Assembly: GCF_002080435.1 (NCBI RefSeq)
Contig: NZ_CP020538.1
Coordinates: forward strand, 1,116,001 to 1,180,000
Source of the DNA: Sphingobium herbicidovorans
GTDB taxonomy: Bacteria > Pseudomonadota > Alphaproteobacteria > Sphingomonadales > Sphingomonadaceae
Reading direction: 5' to 3'
DNA length: 64,000 nucleotides
Part shown: positions 25,410-34,015 of the stretch, piece after piece
How positions within the stretch are numbered: position 1 is the stretch's first letter
How the letters are laid out: each line of letters starts with the position of its first letter
Program-made: the position numbers and the translations under genes
The notes under the pieces: generated by a model
Databases searched by the model: none
Told to the model about the DNA's origin: nothing
What the model saw: only the letters and a program-made list of their open reading frames with translations

Positions 25410-26408
25410 TCAGCCTCCCCTAGGTAGTTGGACGAAATCATTTTCCAGCCATCCCGCCAGTTCGCGGCCGACAAGATTACGGTAAAGAAGCATAGCTTCC
25501 GTAGATGCGTTCAAACAGCTAAAATGGGCAAATTTATTACCCCCGGCCGCCAAAAAGTCGTCACGGCCGCGCATGGCGATTTCTTCCAGGGTTTCCAGGC
25601 AGTCCGCCGAAAAACCGGGCGTGAGAATGGCGACCGACTTCACCCCTTGCGAAGGCAGCGCCCGCAATGTTTCGTCGGTTGCCGGACCAAGCCATTTCGC
25701 CCGCCCGAAACGGGATTGGAAGGAGATGCGCACTTCCCTGCCCAACGCATCCTGAAGCAGCTTCGCACTGGCAAGACACTGCTCATAATAGGGATCACCC
25801 AGTTGGCGAGTGCGGTCGGGCATCCCATGGAAACTGGCGAGAAGCAGGTCAGGGTTGAAATCCAGTGCGGCCAATTGACGCTCGGTCGAACTGCGCAAGG
25901 CTTCTATATAGGCGGCATCCGCATAATAAGGGGGCAAGGTCCGGATCGCTGGCTGAGCGCGCAAGCCGGCGAGCGCCGCATAGCAGGCGTCCAGAGCAGT
26001 AGCGGTCGTGGCTGCGCAATATTGCGGATAGAGCGGCGCCAGCAAAATGCGCTCGCATCCAGAGGCGATCATCGCGTCCAGCCTGTTTGCGATTGACGGA
26101 TTGCCGTAGCGCATCGCCCAATCGACCGCGACATTAGGACCGACCAACGCCTGCAACTTGATCGCCGTTTCGCGCGTATAGACGGCCAGTGGAGACCCAC
26201 CCTCCATCCAGACTTCTTGATAGGCTTTCGCCGACTTGGCAGGCCGCGTCAGCAGGATCGGTCCACGCAATATGGGCTGCCATAGCAGTTGCGGGATCTC
26301 CACGACGCGCCTGTCGGAAAGAAATTCCCCCAGATAGCGTCGTACGGCAGAAGCATTCGGCGCATCGGGCGTGCCCAGATTGATGAGAAGAATTCCGATA
26401 TTTCGCAT
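25410..26408 (-). CDS. hemH: Ferrochelatase
   Basis: A 332-residue enzyme inserting Fe(II) into protoporphyrin IX, the last step of haem synthesis. NLGTPDAP at 10-17, SFHGMPDRTR near 192-201 with the catalytic histidine, and LTPGFSADCLETLEEI about 266-281 with the metal-site glutamates are all present. Length is usual for the bacterial enzyme. It lies between the molybdopterin enzyme (8 bp gap) and phbB (1 bp gap), so one transcript is likely. Confidence 0.96.
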   Translation of the reverse strand: MRNIGILLINLGTPDAPNASAVRRYLGEFLSDRRVVEIPQLLWQPILRGPILLTRPAKSAKAYQEVWMEGGSPLAVYTRETAIKLQALVGPNVAVDWAMRYGNPSIANRLDAMIASGCERILLAPLYPQYCAATTATALDACYAALAGLRAQPAIRTLPPYYADAAYIEALRSSTERQLAALDFNPDLLLASFHGMPDRTRQLGDPYYEQCLASAKLLQDALGREVRISFQSRFGRAKWLGPATDETLRALPSQGVKSVAILTPGFSADCLETLEEIAMRGRDDFLAAGGNKFAHFSCLNASTEAMLLYRNLVGRELAGWLENDFVQLPRGG

Positions 26409-26416
26409 GTTCGATA

Positions 26417-28693
26417 CTATGTCCGAGACAGGATTGGCAGATTGCGGAAGCGCTGCCCGGTGACGGTGAAAAGTGCATTTGCGATGGCGGGTGCTACCGG
26501 AGGAGCGCCAATGTCGCCAAGTCCCGCTGGAGCGGCTGTGCTGCGGATCAATTCGACCGTCACTTCGCCGATGTCGGCAAGACGGGGCAGATCCATGCGC
26601 CGTAATATCGCACGGGCTGGCATGGAGTTGGCATAGGGAACCGAAGCGCCCATCGCCAGGGCCAGTCCGTAGATCAGCCCGCTTTCCACCTGCTGCCGCG
26701 CTATGTCGGGGTTTACCTGTTCGCCACCATCAATGGCCGCGACGATCCTTCCCACGCTAAGCTTCCCGCCGTCCAGTGCCGCTTCGACCATTACGGCTGC
26801 ATAAGCGCCATTCATCACATGCACCGCCAACCCCTGGCCGCTTCCTTCTATGCCACCCTGCCAGCCGCCCATCGCGCCAACTGTGGTCAGGCAGCGAGCC
26901 AGACGTGAATTGCCGCCCAGCATCTGGATACGGAAAGATAGTGCTTCGATGCCCGCTTGATGGGCGAGTTCGTCGATAAAGCTCTCCGTGATGAAGGCAC
27001 CGTGAAGATGAGCATTGGCGCGTGTAAATCCTAGCGGAAGACCGGTATCGGCCGGATAATGATCCACCGCCCAATTCGGCAGGGCATAGGGAAGCTCCAT
27101 CCCTGCCACCGCCAGGCGCGTGGAGGTTCGGGCAGAATCACGGCTCGCTTCGTGCGGCAACTTGCCATGCGCAATCCGATCCCATGTCTGCGTCATGGCG
27201 CAGGGGGCCGCGACCTTCGCCAGCCAGCCTTCGATGGTGCCGTTGCGGCCCAGCTTCGCCGCCATCCGGGCGTGCGCCGGGGCGCTGGGGCGGTCATGGA
27301 TGACGTCTTCCAGCCTGGACCAGAGCAACTGGACAGAGCGCCCCATCTCCCTGGCGATCAGCGCCGCCTGCACGCCTGCTTCGAAATCCATCTTGCGGCC
27401 GAACGATCCTCCGGCGTGAAGCGGATAAAGCGTTACGCTGCCTTCGCCCACATCAAGCGCGTCGGCGATCGCCGCCCGGGCAAGCGCGGGCGCCTGCGTG
27501 GGCATCCATATCTCCACCATGTCGTCGCTGACCCGGGCCGTCGCGCACATCGGTTCCAACGCCAGATGCAGGCCAGACGCGACAGTGAATTCGCTGGCCA
27601 GGATGGTGGCGTTGTCGAACAGGGGTTTCAGGTCGCCTTGAGAGTAGAGCCGTTGCCCCGCCGATCCTGAAAAGGCGCCTTCGAGCGCGGCATCGATGCT
27701 CGCGCTGCTGACCGGCGGCCCTCTCAATTCGAATACAGGGTCGCTAAGATCCAGCGCCTTGTTCGCCGCCCACCAATTGGTCGCGACCGCGGCGACCCAG
27801 CGCTCATTCCGCACCAGCTTCAGGAAACCGGTTACGGATTTTGCCGGCTGCTCATTGACTTTCGCGAGCACGGCGTCGCCAATCGGCCCCTGACGAATGG
27901 AAGCGAACAGCATGTCAGGCAAACGGACGTCGCCGGCGAAATTATGGCTACCGTCGATTTTGGACGGGGTGTCGAGCCGGGGCAAGTCTCGCCCGGCAAG
28001 TCTGTCGGCCTGCCCCTGTCGAAACGGTAAAATTTCAGGCAGGTCGAAATCTGCTGCTTCAGCCGCCACTTCCCCTATCTTCAGGGTCCGCTGGCCACCA
28101 TCGGATATTATGCCGTTGGATATGTCGCAGCTTTCCCAGGGCAGATCCCATCGCGCCGCTGCCGCCTGACACAAAAGCACGCGAGCCGCAGCCCCCGCTT
28201 CCCTGTAGGCTTCTTGGAACATCGGCACCGATGTCCCCGAACCTGTCAGCATCAGCGCCCGGCGCGTCGCATATTGATCGATAGCCCAGTCGCCTGCGCC
28301 ACCCATCAGACGCGACCAATCGCTCGCCAGCCATTGCTTCGCCAGCAATGTGTTGGCGTAGAGCGGACTTATAGGGGCGCTTTGCACGCCGACGGTTCGC
28401 CAGTCCGCGCCCAATTCGTCGGCCAATATCTGGGGCAGCAGCGTCGTCACGCCCTGGCCCATTTCAGATTGGGGGACGATGACGATGATGCGCCCGGCAT
28501 TGTCGATCTTGAGGAAGGCGTTGACGACCGTCTCGTCCGGCGCAGCGTTCAGGTTGGGGCGGTATGTGCGCGGCCATATGCCCCATGCCAGCAGCAGACC
28601 TGCCGACGCCCCCGCGCCAACCAGCAGCGTGCGCCGATTGACGCCCTTTAGTTGCTCTATACGGTCTGCCGCCTTTCGCGGTGCGCGCCCCAT
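26417..28693 (-). CDS. Xanthine-dehydrogenase-family molybdopterin-binding large subunit (IorB-like)
   Basis: A 758-residue protein like the beta subunit of isoquinoline 1-oxidoreductase and other periplasmic aldehyde/N-heterocycle oxidases. NRRTLLVGAGASAGLL about 19-34 is a Tat-type signal; SEMGQGVTTLLPQILADELG about 76-95 is the cofactor-binding signature; HAGGSFGRKMDFE near 424 and NGAYAAVMVEA near the end also fit. Such subunits work with a small [2Fe-2S] subunit and a cytochrome, but none lies next to it here. It follows the CoA-binding gene by 39 bp and precedes hemH by 8 bp. Confidence 0.88.
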   Translation of the reverse strand: MGRAPRKAADRIEQLKGVNRRTLLVGAGASAGLLLAWGIWPRTYRPNLNAAPDETVVNAFLKIDNAGRIIVIVPQSEMGQGVTTLLPQILADELGADWRTVGVQSAPISPLYANTLLAKQWLASDWSRLMGGAGDWAIDQYATRRALMLTGSGTSVPMFQEAYREAGAAARVLLCQAAAARWDLPWESCDISNGIISDGGQRTLKIGEVAAEAADFDLPEILPFRQGQADRLAGRDLPRLDTPSKIDGSHNFAGDVRLPDMLFASIRQGPIGDAVLAKVNEQPAKSVTGFLKLVRNERWVAAVATNWWAANKALDLSDPVFELRGPPVSSASIDAALEGAFSGSAGQRLYSQGDLKPLFDNATILASEFTVASGLHLALEPMCATARVSDDMVEIWMPTQAPALARAAIADALDVGEGSVTLYPLHAGGSFGRKMDFEAGVQAALIAREMGRSVQLLWSRLEDVIHDRPSAPAHARMAAKLGRNGTIEGWLAKVAAPCAMTQTWDRIAHGKLPHEASRDSARTSTRLAVAGMELPYALPNWAVDHYPADTGLPLGFTRANAHLHGAFITESFIDELAHQAGIEALSFRIQMLGGNSRLARCLTTVGAMGGWQGGIEGSGQGLAVHVMNGAYAAVMVEAALDGGKLSVGRIVAAIDGGEQVNPDIARQQVESGLIYGLALAMGASVPYANSMPARAILRRMDLPRLADIGEVTVELIRSTAAPAGLGDIGAPPVAPAIANALFTVTGQRFRNLPILSRT

Positions 28694-28732
28694 TCAAATG
28701 CTGATAAAGGCGCTTGGCGCGGCTGAAAAGCG

Positions 28733-29167
28733 TTAATCCGCACGCACCGGCGGGATGTTGAAACGAGGGATGTCGATCGCCGGGCAGCGATCCATCACCA
28801 CCTTGACCCCAGCGGCCTCTGCGCGCGCCGCCGCCGCGTCGTTGATGACGCCCAATTGCATCCAGACGGCTTTCGCACCCGCCGCAATGGATTCGTCCAC
28901 CGTTTCCCCCGCAGCCTCACTACGCCGAAAAATATCCACCATATCGATGGGCACACCGATATCGGCCAGCCGCGCCCAGACAAATTCTCCATGAACATGT
29001 TCGCCCGCGATCTGGGGATTGACCGGCAGAACGCGATAGCCGTGGTTCTGAAGAAACTTCATCACGCCGTAGCTGGGCCGGTTGGGCCTGTCCGAAATGC
29101 CCACTAGCGCAATCGTGCGCGTTTCCTGAAGCAGGTCGATAATGTCCTGCGGCTGTTCCAGCGGCAT
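28733..29167 (-). CDS. CoA-binding protein (YccU-like)
   Basis: A 144-residue single-domain Rossmann protein of the CoA_binding_2 family. TIALVGISDRPNRPSYGVMKFLQNHGYRV (about 18-46) gives the nucleotide-binding start, then VNPQ, and AVWMQLGVINDAAAARAEAAGV about 100-121 with VMDRCPAIDIPR closing. The family resembles the CoA-binding domain of succinyl-CoA synthetase, but its physiological role is unsettled. ATG 29167 is preferred to 29173 by homology length. It lies downstream of apbC and upstream of the molybdopterin subunit. Confidence 0.88.
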   Translation of the reverse strand: MPLEQPQDIIDLLQETRTIALVGISDRPNRPSYGVMKFLQNHGYRVLPVNPQIAGEHVHGEFVWARLADIGVPIDMVDIFRRSEAAGETVDESIAAGAKAVWMQLGVINDAAAARAEAAGVKVVMDRCPAIDIPRFNIPPVRAD

Positions 29168-29235
29168 CAGCATGCTCCATCAATGGCAGGTGCGGCAAGG
29201 ACGCGGGACGCCTTCAAACCGTTCCCTGCCCTGTT

Positions 29236-30195
29236 TCAGGCACGCAGCCAGGCAGCCACCTTTTCCGCGATGGCAAGGAAAGCCCGCCCCGAAGCGTCGT
29301 CACCAGCAGCAGGAGGGTCGCCGGCATCCGACCGGCGCCGTATGTCGATGGCGAGGGGGATGCGCCCAAGGAAGGGCATGCCCATAGCCGAACCGGCGGC
29401 TTCCGCACCGCCCGTGCCAAAGGGATCGGAGATTTCACCACAATGAGGGCAGCTATATCCCGCCATGTTTTCAACCAGCCCGATCAACGGCACCTGCGTC
29501 TGTTCAAAGAGGCTGACCGCGCGGGTGGCGTCGATCAACGCCAGATCCTGCGGAGTTGACACGATGACCGCGCCTGCGGGCTTATGCTTTTGCACCATGG
29601 ACAGCTGAACGTCCCCTGTGCCCGGAGGCATATCCACCACCAGCAGTTCAGCATCGCCCCAGTCGGCGTCGATCAGTTGCGACAGAGCATTGCCCGCCAT
29701 CGGGCCACGCCACGCAAGCGCCTTGCCCGGTTCAACCAGATGAGCCATCGAAAGCATCGGGACGCCAAGCGGGCTATCGACCGGAACCAGCTGTTTGTCG
29801 CGCGCCTGCGGCTTCCTGTCCTCGCTAGCCATCAACCGTGCCTGCGATGGTCCGTATATATCGGCATCCACCAGCCCCACGGCGAAACCGAGACGTTTTA
29901 GCGCCACAGCAAGATTGGCCGACAGGGTGGATTTGCCGACGCCCCCCTTCCCCGACGCCACAGCGATGATCCTGAGAGGCTTGCGTTCGGCCGTCATGGC
30001 GATGCGCACATCCTTCACGCCCGGCACCAACAGGCCGCCTTCTCGGATCGCAGCCGCGACAGCGTCGCGGCGCTCAGCAGACAGGCCGCCCACATCCAGC
30101 ACCAGATTCATGATTCCGTCCTTCACGCGAGGCGCGCTGGCACGGCCATCGGTTAGCGACTTCAGGCGGGCGGAAAAACTCTCAAGATCGGTCAT
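29236..30195 (-). CDS. apbC: Mrp/ApbC-type P-loop ATPase, iron-sulfur carrier
   Basis: A 319-residue protein that binds and transfers [4Fe-4S] clusters. Residues 1-70 form a degenerate MIP18 (DUF59) domain. The deviant Walker A SGKGGVGKST is at 81-90; DADIYGPSQARL about 112-123 and VVDMPPGTGDVQL about 189-201 follow; the CPHC cluster-binding pair lies near 239-242. Divergent from hflK with a 73-bp gap. The four downstream genes on this strand need metal cofactors or haem, which suits a common transcript. Confidence 0.93.
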   Translation of the reverse strand: MTDLESFSARLKSLTDGRASAPRVKDGIMNLVLDVGGLSAERRDAVAAAIREGGLLVPGVKDVRIAMTAERKPLRIIAVASGKGGVGKSTLSANLAVALKRLGFAVGLVDADIYGPSQARLMASEDRKPQARDKQLVPVDSPLGVPMLSMAHLVEPGKALAWRGPMAGNALSQLIDADWGDAELLVVDMPPGTGDVQLSMVQKHKPAGAVIVSTPQDLALIDATRAVSLFEQTQVPLIGLVENMAGYSCPHCGEISDPFGTGGAEAAGSAMGMPFLGRIPLAIDIRRRSDAGDPPAAGDDASGRAFLAIAEKVAAWLRA

Positions 30196-30268
30196 GATAG
30201 CGCCTCCTAGGCAATAATCGTTGCGAAGGGCACTGTTTTTCGCGGCCGAGCCTTCCTATAGAGACGGG

Positions 30269-31399
30269 ATGAAGAGAATTTTCGGGTGGATGCCTCGCAT
30301 CGTGCACGCAATGGCCCAGGGTCCCTGGGGCGGCAAAAACGATGGCCCTGGCGGCGATGACGGTGCGGGCAAGGGCGGTGACGGCGGGCCCCGCAACCCT
30401 TGGACGCAGCCGGGCCGCTCCCCTGGCGACAAAGGGCCCTCAGCTATCGAGGAACTGCTGCGCCGCAGCCGGGAAAGCTTTGGCCAAGGCGGCGGCGGTT
30501 TCGGCAACCTGCCGCCCCGGCCCACTGGCAAGACGCTCTGGCCTGCTGCGGTCGGAATCCTTGTTGTATTGTGGCTCGTTCTGACCTGCTTCCACCGGGT
30601 CGGTCCGCAGGAACGCGGGGTGGTGACGCTGCTGGGGAAATACAGCCGCACCCTGACGCCCGGCATCAGCCTGACGCTGCCTTCGCCTTTTGAAAACGTC
30701 GCCATTGTGGACGTCGAGGAAATCCGGGCGATCGACATCGGATCGCTGACCGCACAGAGCGAAAATCTGGTACTGACCGGCGATCAGAATATCATCGACC
30801 TGGCCTATTCCGTGCGCTGGAACATCCGCAACCCAGAGCTTTATTTGTTCCAGCTTTCCGATCCCGATGCCGCGGTGCGCGAAGTCGCTGAAAGCGCGAT
30901 GCGGTCGGTAGTCGCCAGCGTCAGCCTGGACGATGCGCTGGGTGCGGGACGTACCGAGATAGAGCAGCAGGTCGAACAGCGCATGCAGGAGATACTGGAG
31001 AGCTACAGGTCAGGCATCCGGGTTCAGGGCGTCGCCATCAAGCAAGCCGACCCGCCGACTGCAGTGAATGACGCGTTCAAGGCGGTTTCCGCCGCCCAGC
31101 AAACCGCGCAGACCTATCTCAACGAAGCCCGCGCTGCCGCGCAACAGGTGACGGCAAAGGCGCAGGGCGAAGCCGCCGCCTTCGACAAGGTATATGAACA
31201 GTACAGGCTGGCGCCAGAGGTCACCCGCCGCCGCATGTATTATGAAACCATGGAGGGCGTGCTGTCCAACGTCGACAAGACGATCGTTGAAACCGGCAAC
31301 GTAACGCCGTTCCTGCCGCTCCCGGAACTGAAACGCCGGGCGCAAGCGGCGACCGCTTCTGCGGGCGCTTCCGCTCCCGCCAGTGGGGAGGGCCGGTGA
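30269..31399 (+). CDS. hflK: HflK, FtsH-modulating membrane protease subunit
   Basis: A 376-residue protein that forms with HflC a large periplasm-facing complex controlling the FtsH protease. The N-terminus is the usual Gly/Pro/Asp-rich cytoplasmic section; one membrane helix follows (about 90-108). The SPFH/band-7 domain covers about 110-310 with VGPQERGVVTLLGKY and TLPSPFENVAIVDV, then an Ala/Gln-rich coiled coil (YLNEARAAAQQVTAKAQGEAAAF). Start 30269 has GAGACGGG upstream; Met at 30290 and 30311 are alternatives. The stop overlaps the hflC start (TGATG). Confidence 0.95.
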   Translation: MKRIFGWMPRIVHAMAQGPWGGKNDGPGGDDGAGKGGDGGPRNPWTQPGRSPGDKGPSAIEELLRRSRESFGQGGGGFGNLPPRPTGKTLWPAAVGILVVLWLVLTCFHRVGPQERGVVTLLGKYSRTLTPGISLTLPSPFENVAIVDVEEIRAIDIGSLTAQSENLVLTGDQNIIDLAYSVRWNIRNPELYLFQLSDPDAAVREVAESAMRSVVASVSLDDALGAGRTEIEQQVEQRMQEILESYRSGIRVQGVAIKQADPPTAVNDAFKAVSAAQQTAQTYLNEARAAAQQVTAKAQGEAAAFDKVYEQYRLAPEVTRRRMYYETMEGVLSNVDKTIVETGNVTPFLPLPELKRRAQAATASAGASAPASGEGR

Positions 31400-32247
31400 T
31401 GCCGACTTTCATCCGCCATCCCGTGGCCCTCGCCCTGTCGGTAATCGCGCTGTTGCTGCTTATCGGCAGCACGGTCGCGATCGTGCCGGAGACCAGGCAG
31501 GGCGTGGTCGTGCGCTTTGGCGATCCCAAGAAGATCGTCAATCGCTACCTTCCGAATGAGGATTTCGGCAAGACAGGGGCGGGCATCATCCTGCGCTGGC
31601 CTTTTGTCGATCAGATCGTCTGGATCGACAAGCGCGTCCTCTCTGTCGAGATGGAGCGGCAACAGGTGCTATCGACCGATCAGCTCAGGTTGCAGGTCGA
31701 TGCCTTTGCCCGCTACCGGATCGTCGATCCCCTGCGCATGTATATAGCGGCCGGTAATGAGGAACGGGTCTCGGATGCCTTGCGGCCGATCCTGGGATCC
31801 GCGCTGCGCAACGAATTGGGCAAGCGCCCCTTTGCCGCTTTGCTTTCGCCGGAACGCGGCCAGGTGATGGACAATATCGAGGCCGGTCTCAATCGCGTGG
31901 CGCGGCAATATGGCGCAGAGATCGTCGATGTGCGGATCAAGCGCGCCGATCTGCCCGACGGCGCCCCGTTGGAAAGCGCCTTCACCCGCATGCGCACCGC
32001 GCGCGAGCAGGAAGCGCTGACGATCCGGGCGCAGGGGGCGAAACAGGCCCAGATCATCCGCGCGGAGGCAGACGCCAACGCAGCTCGCATCTATTCGGAA
32101 AGCTTCGGCAAGGATCCGCAATTCTACGATTTCTATCGCGCGATGCAGGCCTATCGCTTCACCTTCGCACCGGAACGGCAAGGATCGACGTCCATGCTGT
32201 TGTCACGCGAGAATGACTTCCTGAAGCAGTTTCAGGGTAGCAACTGA
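31399..32247 (+). CDS. hflC: HflC, FtsH-modulating membrane protease subunit
   Basis: A 282-residue partner of HflK. A membrane helix spans about 8-27; the band-7 domain contains VPETRQGVVVRFGDPKKI and IVWIDKRVLSVEMERQQV; RMRTAREQEALTIRAQGAKQAQIIRAEADANA about 195-226 is the coiled-coil part. Translation is coupled to hflK through overlapping TGATG. The degP gene follows after 139 bp, a common proteolysis grouping in alphaproteobacteria. Confidence 0.95.
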   Translation: MPTFIRHPVALALSVIALLLLIGSTVAIVPETRQGVVVRFGDPKKIVNRYLPNEDFGKTGAGIILRWPFVDQIVWIDKRVLSVEMERQQVLSTDQLRLQVDAFARYRIVDPLRMYIAAGNEERVSDALRPILGSALRNELGKRPFAALLSPERGQVMDNIEAGLNRVARQYGAEIVDVRIKRADLPDGAPLESAFTRMRTAREQEALTIRAQGAKQAQIIRAEADANAARIYSESFGKDPQFYDFYRAMQAYRFTFAPERQGSTSMLLSRENDFLKQFQGSN

Positions 32248-32285
32248 TGGATGGCAGAAATGGTAAAGGGGGTCTGGATCATTTC

Positions 32286-32311
32286 GGAACCAGCGTCATT
32301 CAATGAGGGTT
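32286..32311 (+). promoter_or_regulatory. EcfG-like general stress promoter before degP
   Basis: GGAAC (32286-32290), 17 bases, then GGTT (32308-32311) matches the EcfG pattern GGAAC-N16/17-CGTT except for the first base of the -10. A start site near 32320 would exclude the upstream ATG at 32303 and favour the GTG at 32387 for degP. Confidence 0.45.
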
Positions 32312-32386
32312 AAGGCTGGGCAGTGCATCCGACTCCCGCAGAGTCCTGCCCTTTCCTTCGCCAAGTTCACGAGAGGACCGTCACGA

Positions 32387-33901
32387 GTGCGTTACGCTTA
32401 TGCCCTTACCGGCGCCCTGCTGCTTGGTGGCACCGCCATCGCTGTCACTTCCAGTCCCAATGTCGGCGCGCAGGTCGCGCAGAATGAAGGGATGCAGGCC
32501 GCTGCTCCCGCGGGTGCCCCTGCCAGCCTCGCCGACATGGTTGAAAAGCTGCAACCCGCAGTCGTAAACATATCGACCAAGCAGCGCGTCCAGGTGCAGA
32601 ACCCGTTTGCAGGGACGCCGTTCGGCGACCTGTTCGGGCAAGGCCAGGGCGGCAGGCCCCAGACCCGCCAGGCCCAGTCTCTGGGGTCGGGCTTCATCAT
32701 CTCGGCGGACGGGTACATCGTCACCAATAATCACGTCGTATCCGCTGGCGCAGAAGGCGCGTCGGTGGATTCGATCACCGTGACCCTCACCAATCGGGAG
32801 GAATATTCCGCCAAGCTGATCGGTCGCGATCCCGCGACCGACATCGCCGTGCTGAAGATCGAACCGCGAAAGGCGCTCCCCTTCGTCAAGTTCGGTGACA
32901 GCACCAAGGCGCGCGTGGGCGACTGGGTGATTGCAATTGGAAACCCCTTTGCCCTGTCCGGCACGGTAACTGCGGGGATCATTTCCGCCGTCCATCGTGG
33001 CACCGGCGGCACCTATGACAAGTTCATCCAGACCGACGCATCGATCAATCAGGGCAATAGCGGCGGCCCGATGTTCGACATGCGCGGAAACGTAATTGGC
33101 ATCAACAGCCAGATCCTGTCGCCCTCGGGCGGCAATGTCGGCATCGGTTTCGCCATTCCATCCGAACAGGCCGCGCCCATCGTCGCTACGTTGCGCAAGG
33201 GTGAGAGCGTCAAGCGCGGCTATCTGGGCATCCAGATCAGTCCGCTCGGCGAGGACCTGGCCGAATCCCTTGGCCTGGCCAAGAACCGGGGCGAGTTCGT
33301 CCAGGGCGTTGAACCCGGCAAGGGCGCCGACCGGGCCGGGATCAAGGCAGGCGACGTGATCGTCAGTGTCGCTGGTCAGGAAGTGACCCCGGATCAAAAT
33401 CTGTCGTCCATCGTCGCGTCGCAGCCCATAGGATCCCGTGTCCCGATCGTGCTGCTCCGCAATGGCAAGCGCCAGACGGTAACGGCAATCGTCGGCGAGC
33501 GCCCGTCCGAGGCTGAACTGAACAGCTTTGCTCAGCGGCAGGACGAGGACTTCAGTGAACGGCAGCCAGACGACCAGTCCGGCAACAACCAGGCGACCCA
33601 GCAGTCGTTGGGCATCTCGGCCATCCCGCTGACACCCAACATAATTCGTCAGCTGGGCGTCGCCGCCGACACGCGCGGCGTTGTCATTACAGCCGTGGAT
33701 AGCTCGACCGATGCGGGCGCCAAAGGCCTGCGCAGAGGTGATGTCATCATCACCGCCAACAACCGTCCGGTCACCAGCCAGGCGGAACTGGACGCGGCGG
33801 TGCAGCAGGTGTCATCGCAGGGCCGCAACGCCATATTGTTGCAGGTGCTGCGCCGGGGCCAACCTCCCGTGTTTCTGCCGGTGCGCCTGCGCAACAAATA
33901 A
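32387..33901 (+). CDS. Periplasmic serine protease Do (DegP/HtrA family)
   Basis: A 504-residue protease-chaperone from GTG 32387, chosen because GAGAGGA lies eight bases upstream and the frame then begins directly with a signal peptide (cut near AQ, about residue 26). The trypsin-like domain has the triad His116 (TNNHVV), Asp152 (TDIAVL) and Ser225 (GNSGGP). PDZ1 spans about 295-385 with GYLGIQISPL, and PDZ2 about 410-500 with RGVVITAVDSSTDAGAKGL. It degrades or refolds misfolded envelope proteins. The upstream EcfG-like site suggests general-stress control. Confidence 0.94.
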   Translation: MRYAYALTGALLLGGTAIAVTSSPNVGAQVAQNEGMQAAAPAGAPASLADMVEKLQPAVVNISTKQRVQVQNPFAGTPFGDLFGQGQGGRPQTRQAQSLGSGFIISADGYIVTNNHVVSAGAEGASVDSITVTLTNREEYSAKLIGRDPATDIAVLKIEPRKALPFVKFGDSTKARVGDWVIAIGNPFALSGTVTAGIISAVHRGTGGTYDKFIQTDASINQGNSGGPMFDMRGNVIGINSQILSPSGGNVGIGFAIPSEQAAPIVATLRKGESVKRGYLGIQISPLGEDLAESLGLAKNRGEFVQGVEPGKGADRAGIKAGDVIVSVAGQEVTPDQNLSSIVASQPIGSRVPIVLLRNGKRQTVTAIVGERPSEAELNSFAQRQDEDFSERQPDDQSGNNQATQQSLGISAIPLTPNIIRQLGVAADTRGVVITAVDSSTDAGAKGLRRGDVIITANNRPVTSQAELDAAVQQVSSQGRNAILLQVLRRGQPPVFLPVRLRNK

Positions 33902-34015
33902 CCACGCGATAGAGCGTTTCGTTACGGGCCGCGCTTGCCGGAAGCCCTGTCTCGCTCCTAGAGTGCGGACAGACTCCGGCGGGCGCGGCCCGAAGCGTTT
34001 GGGGAACTTGATGCA

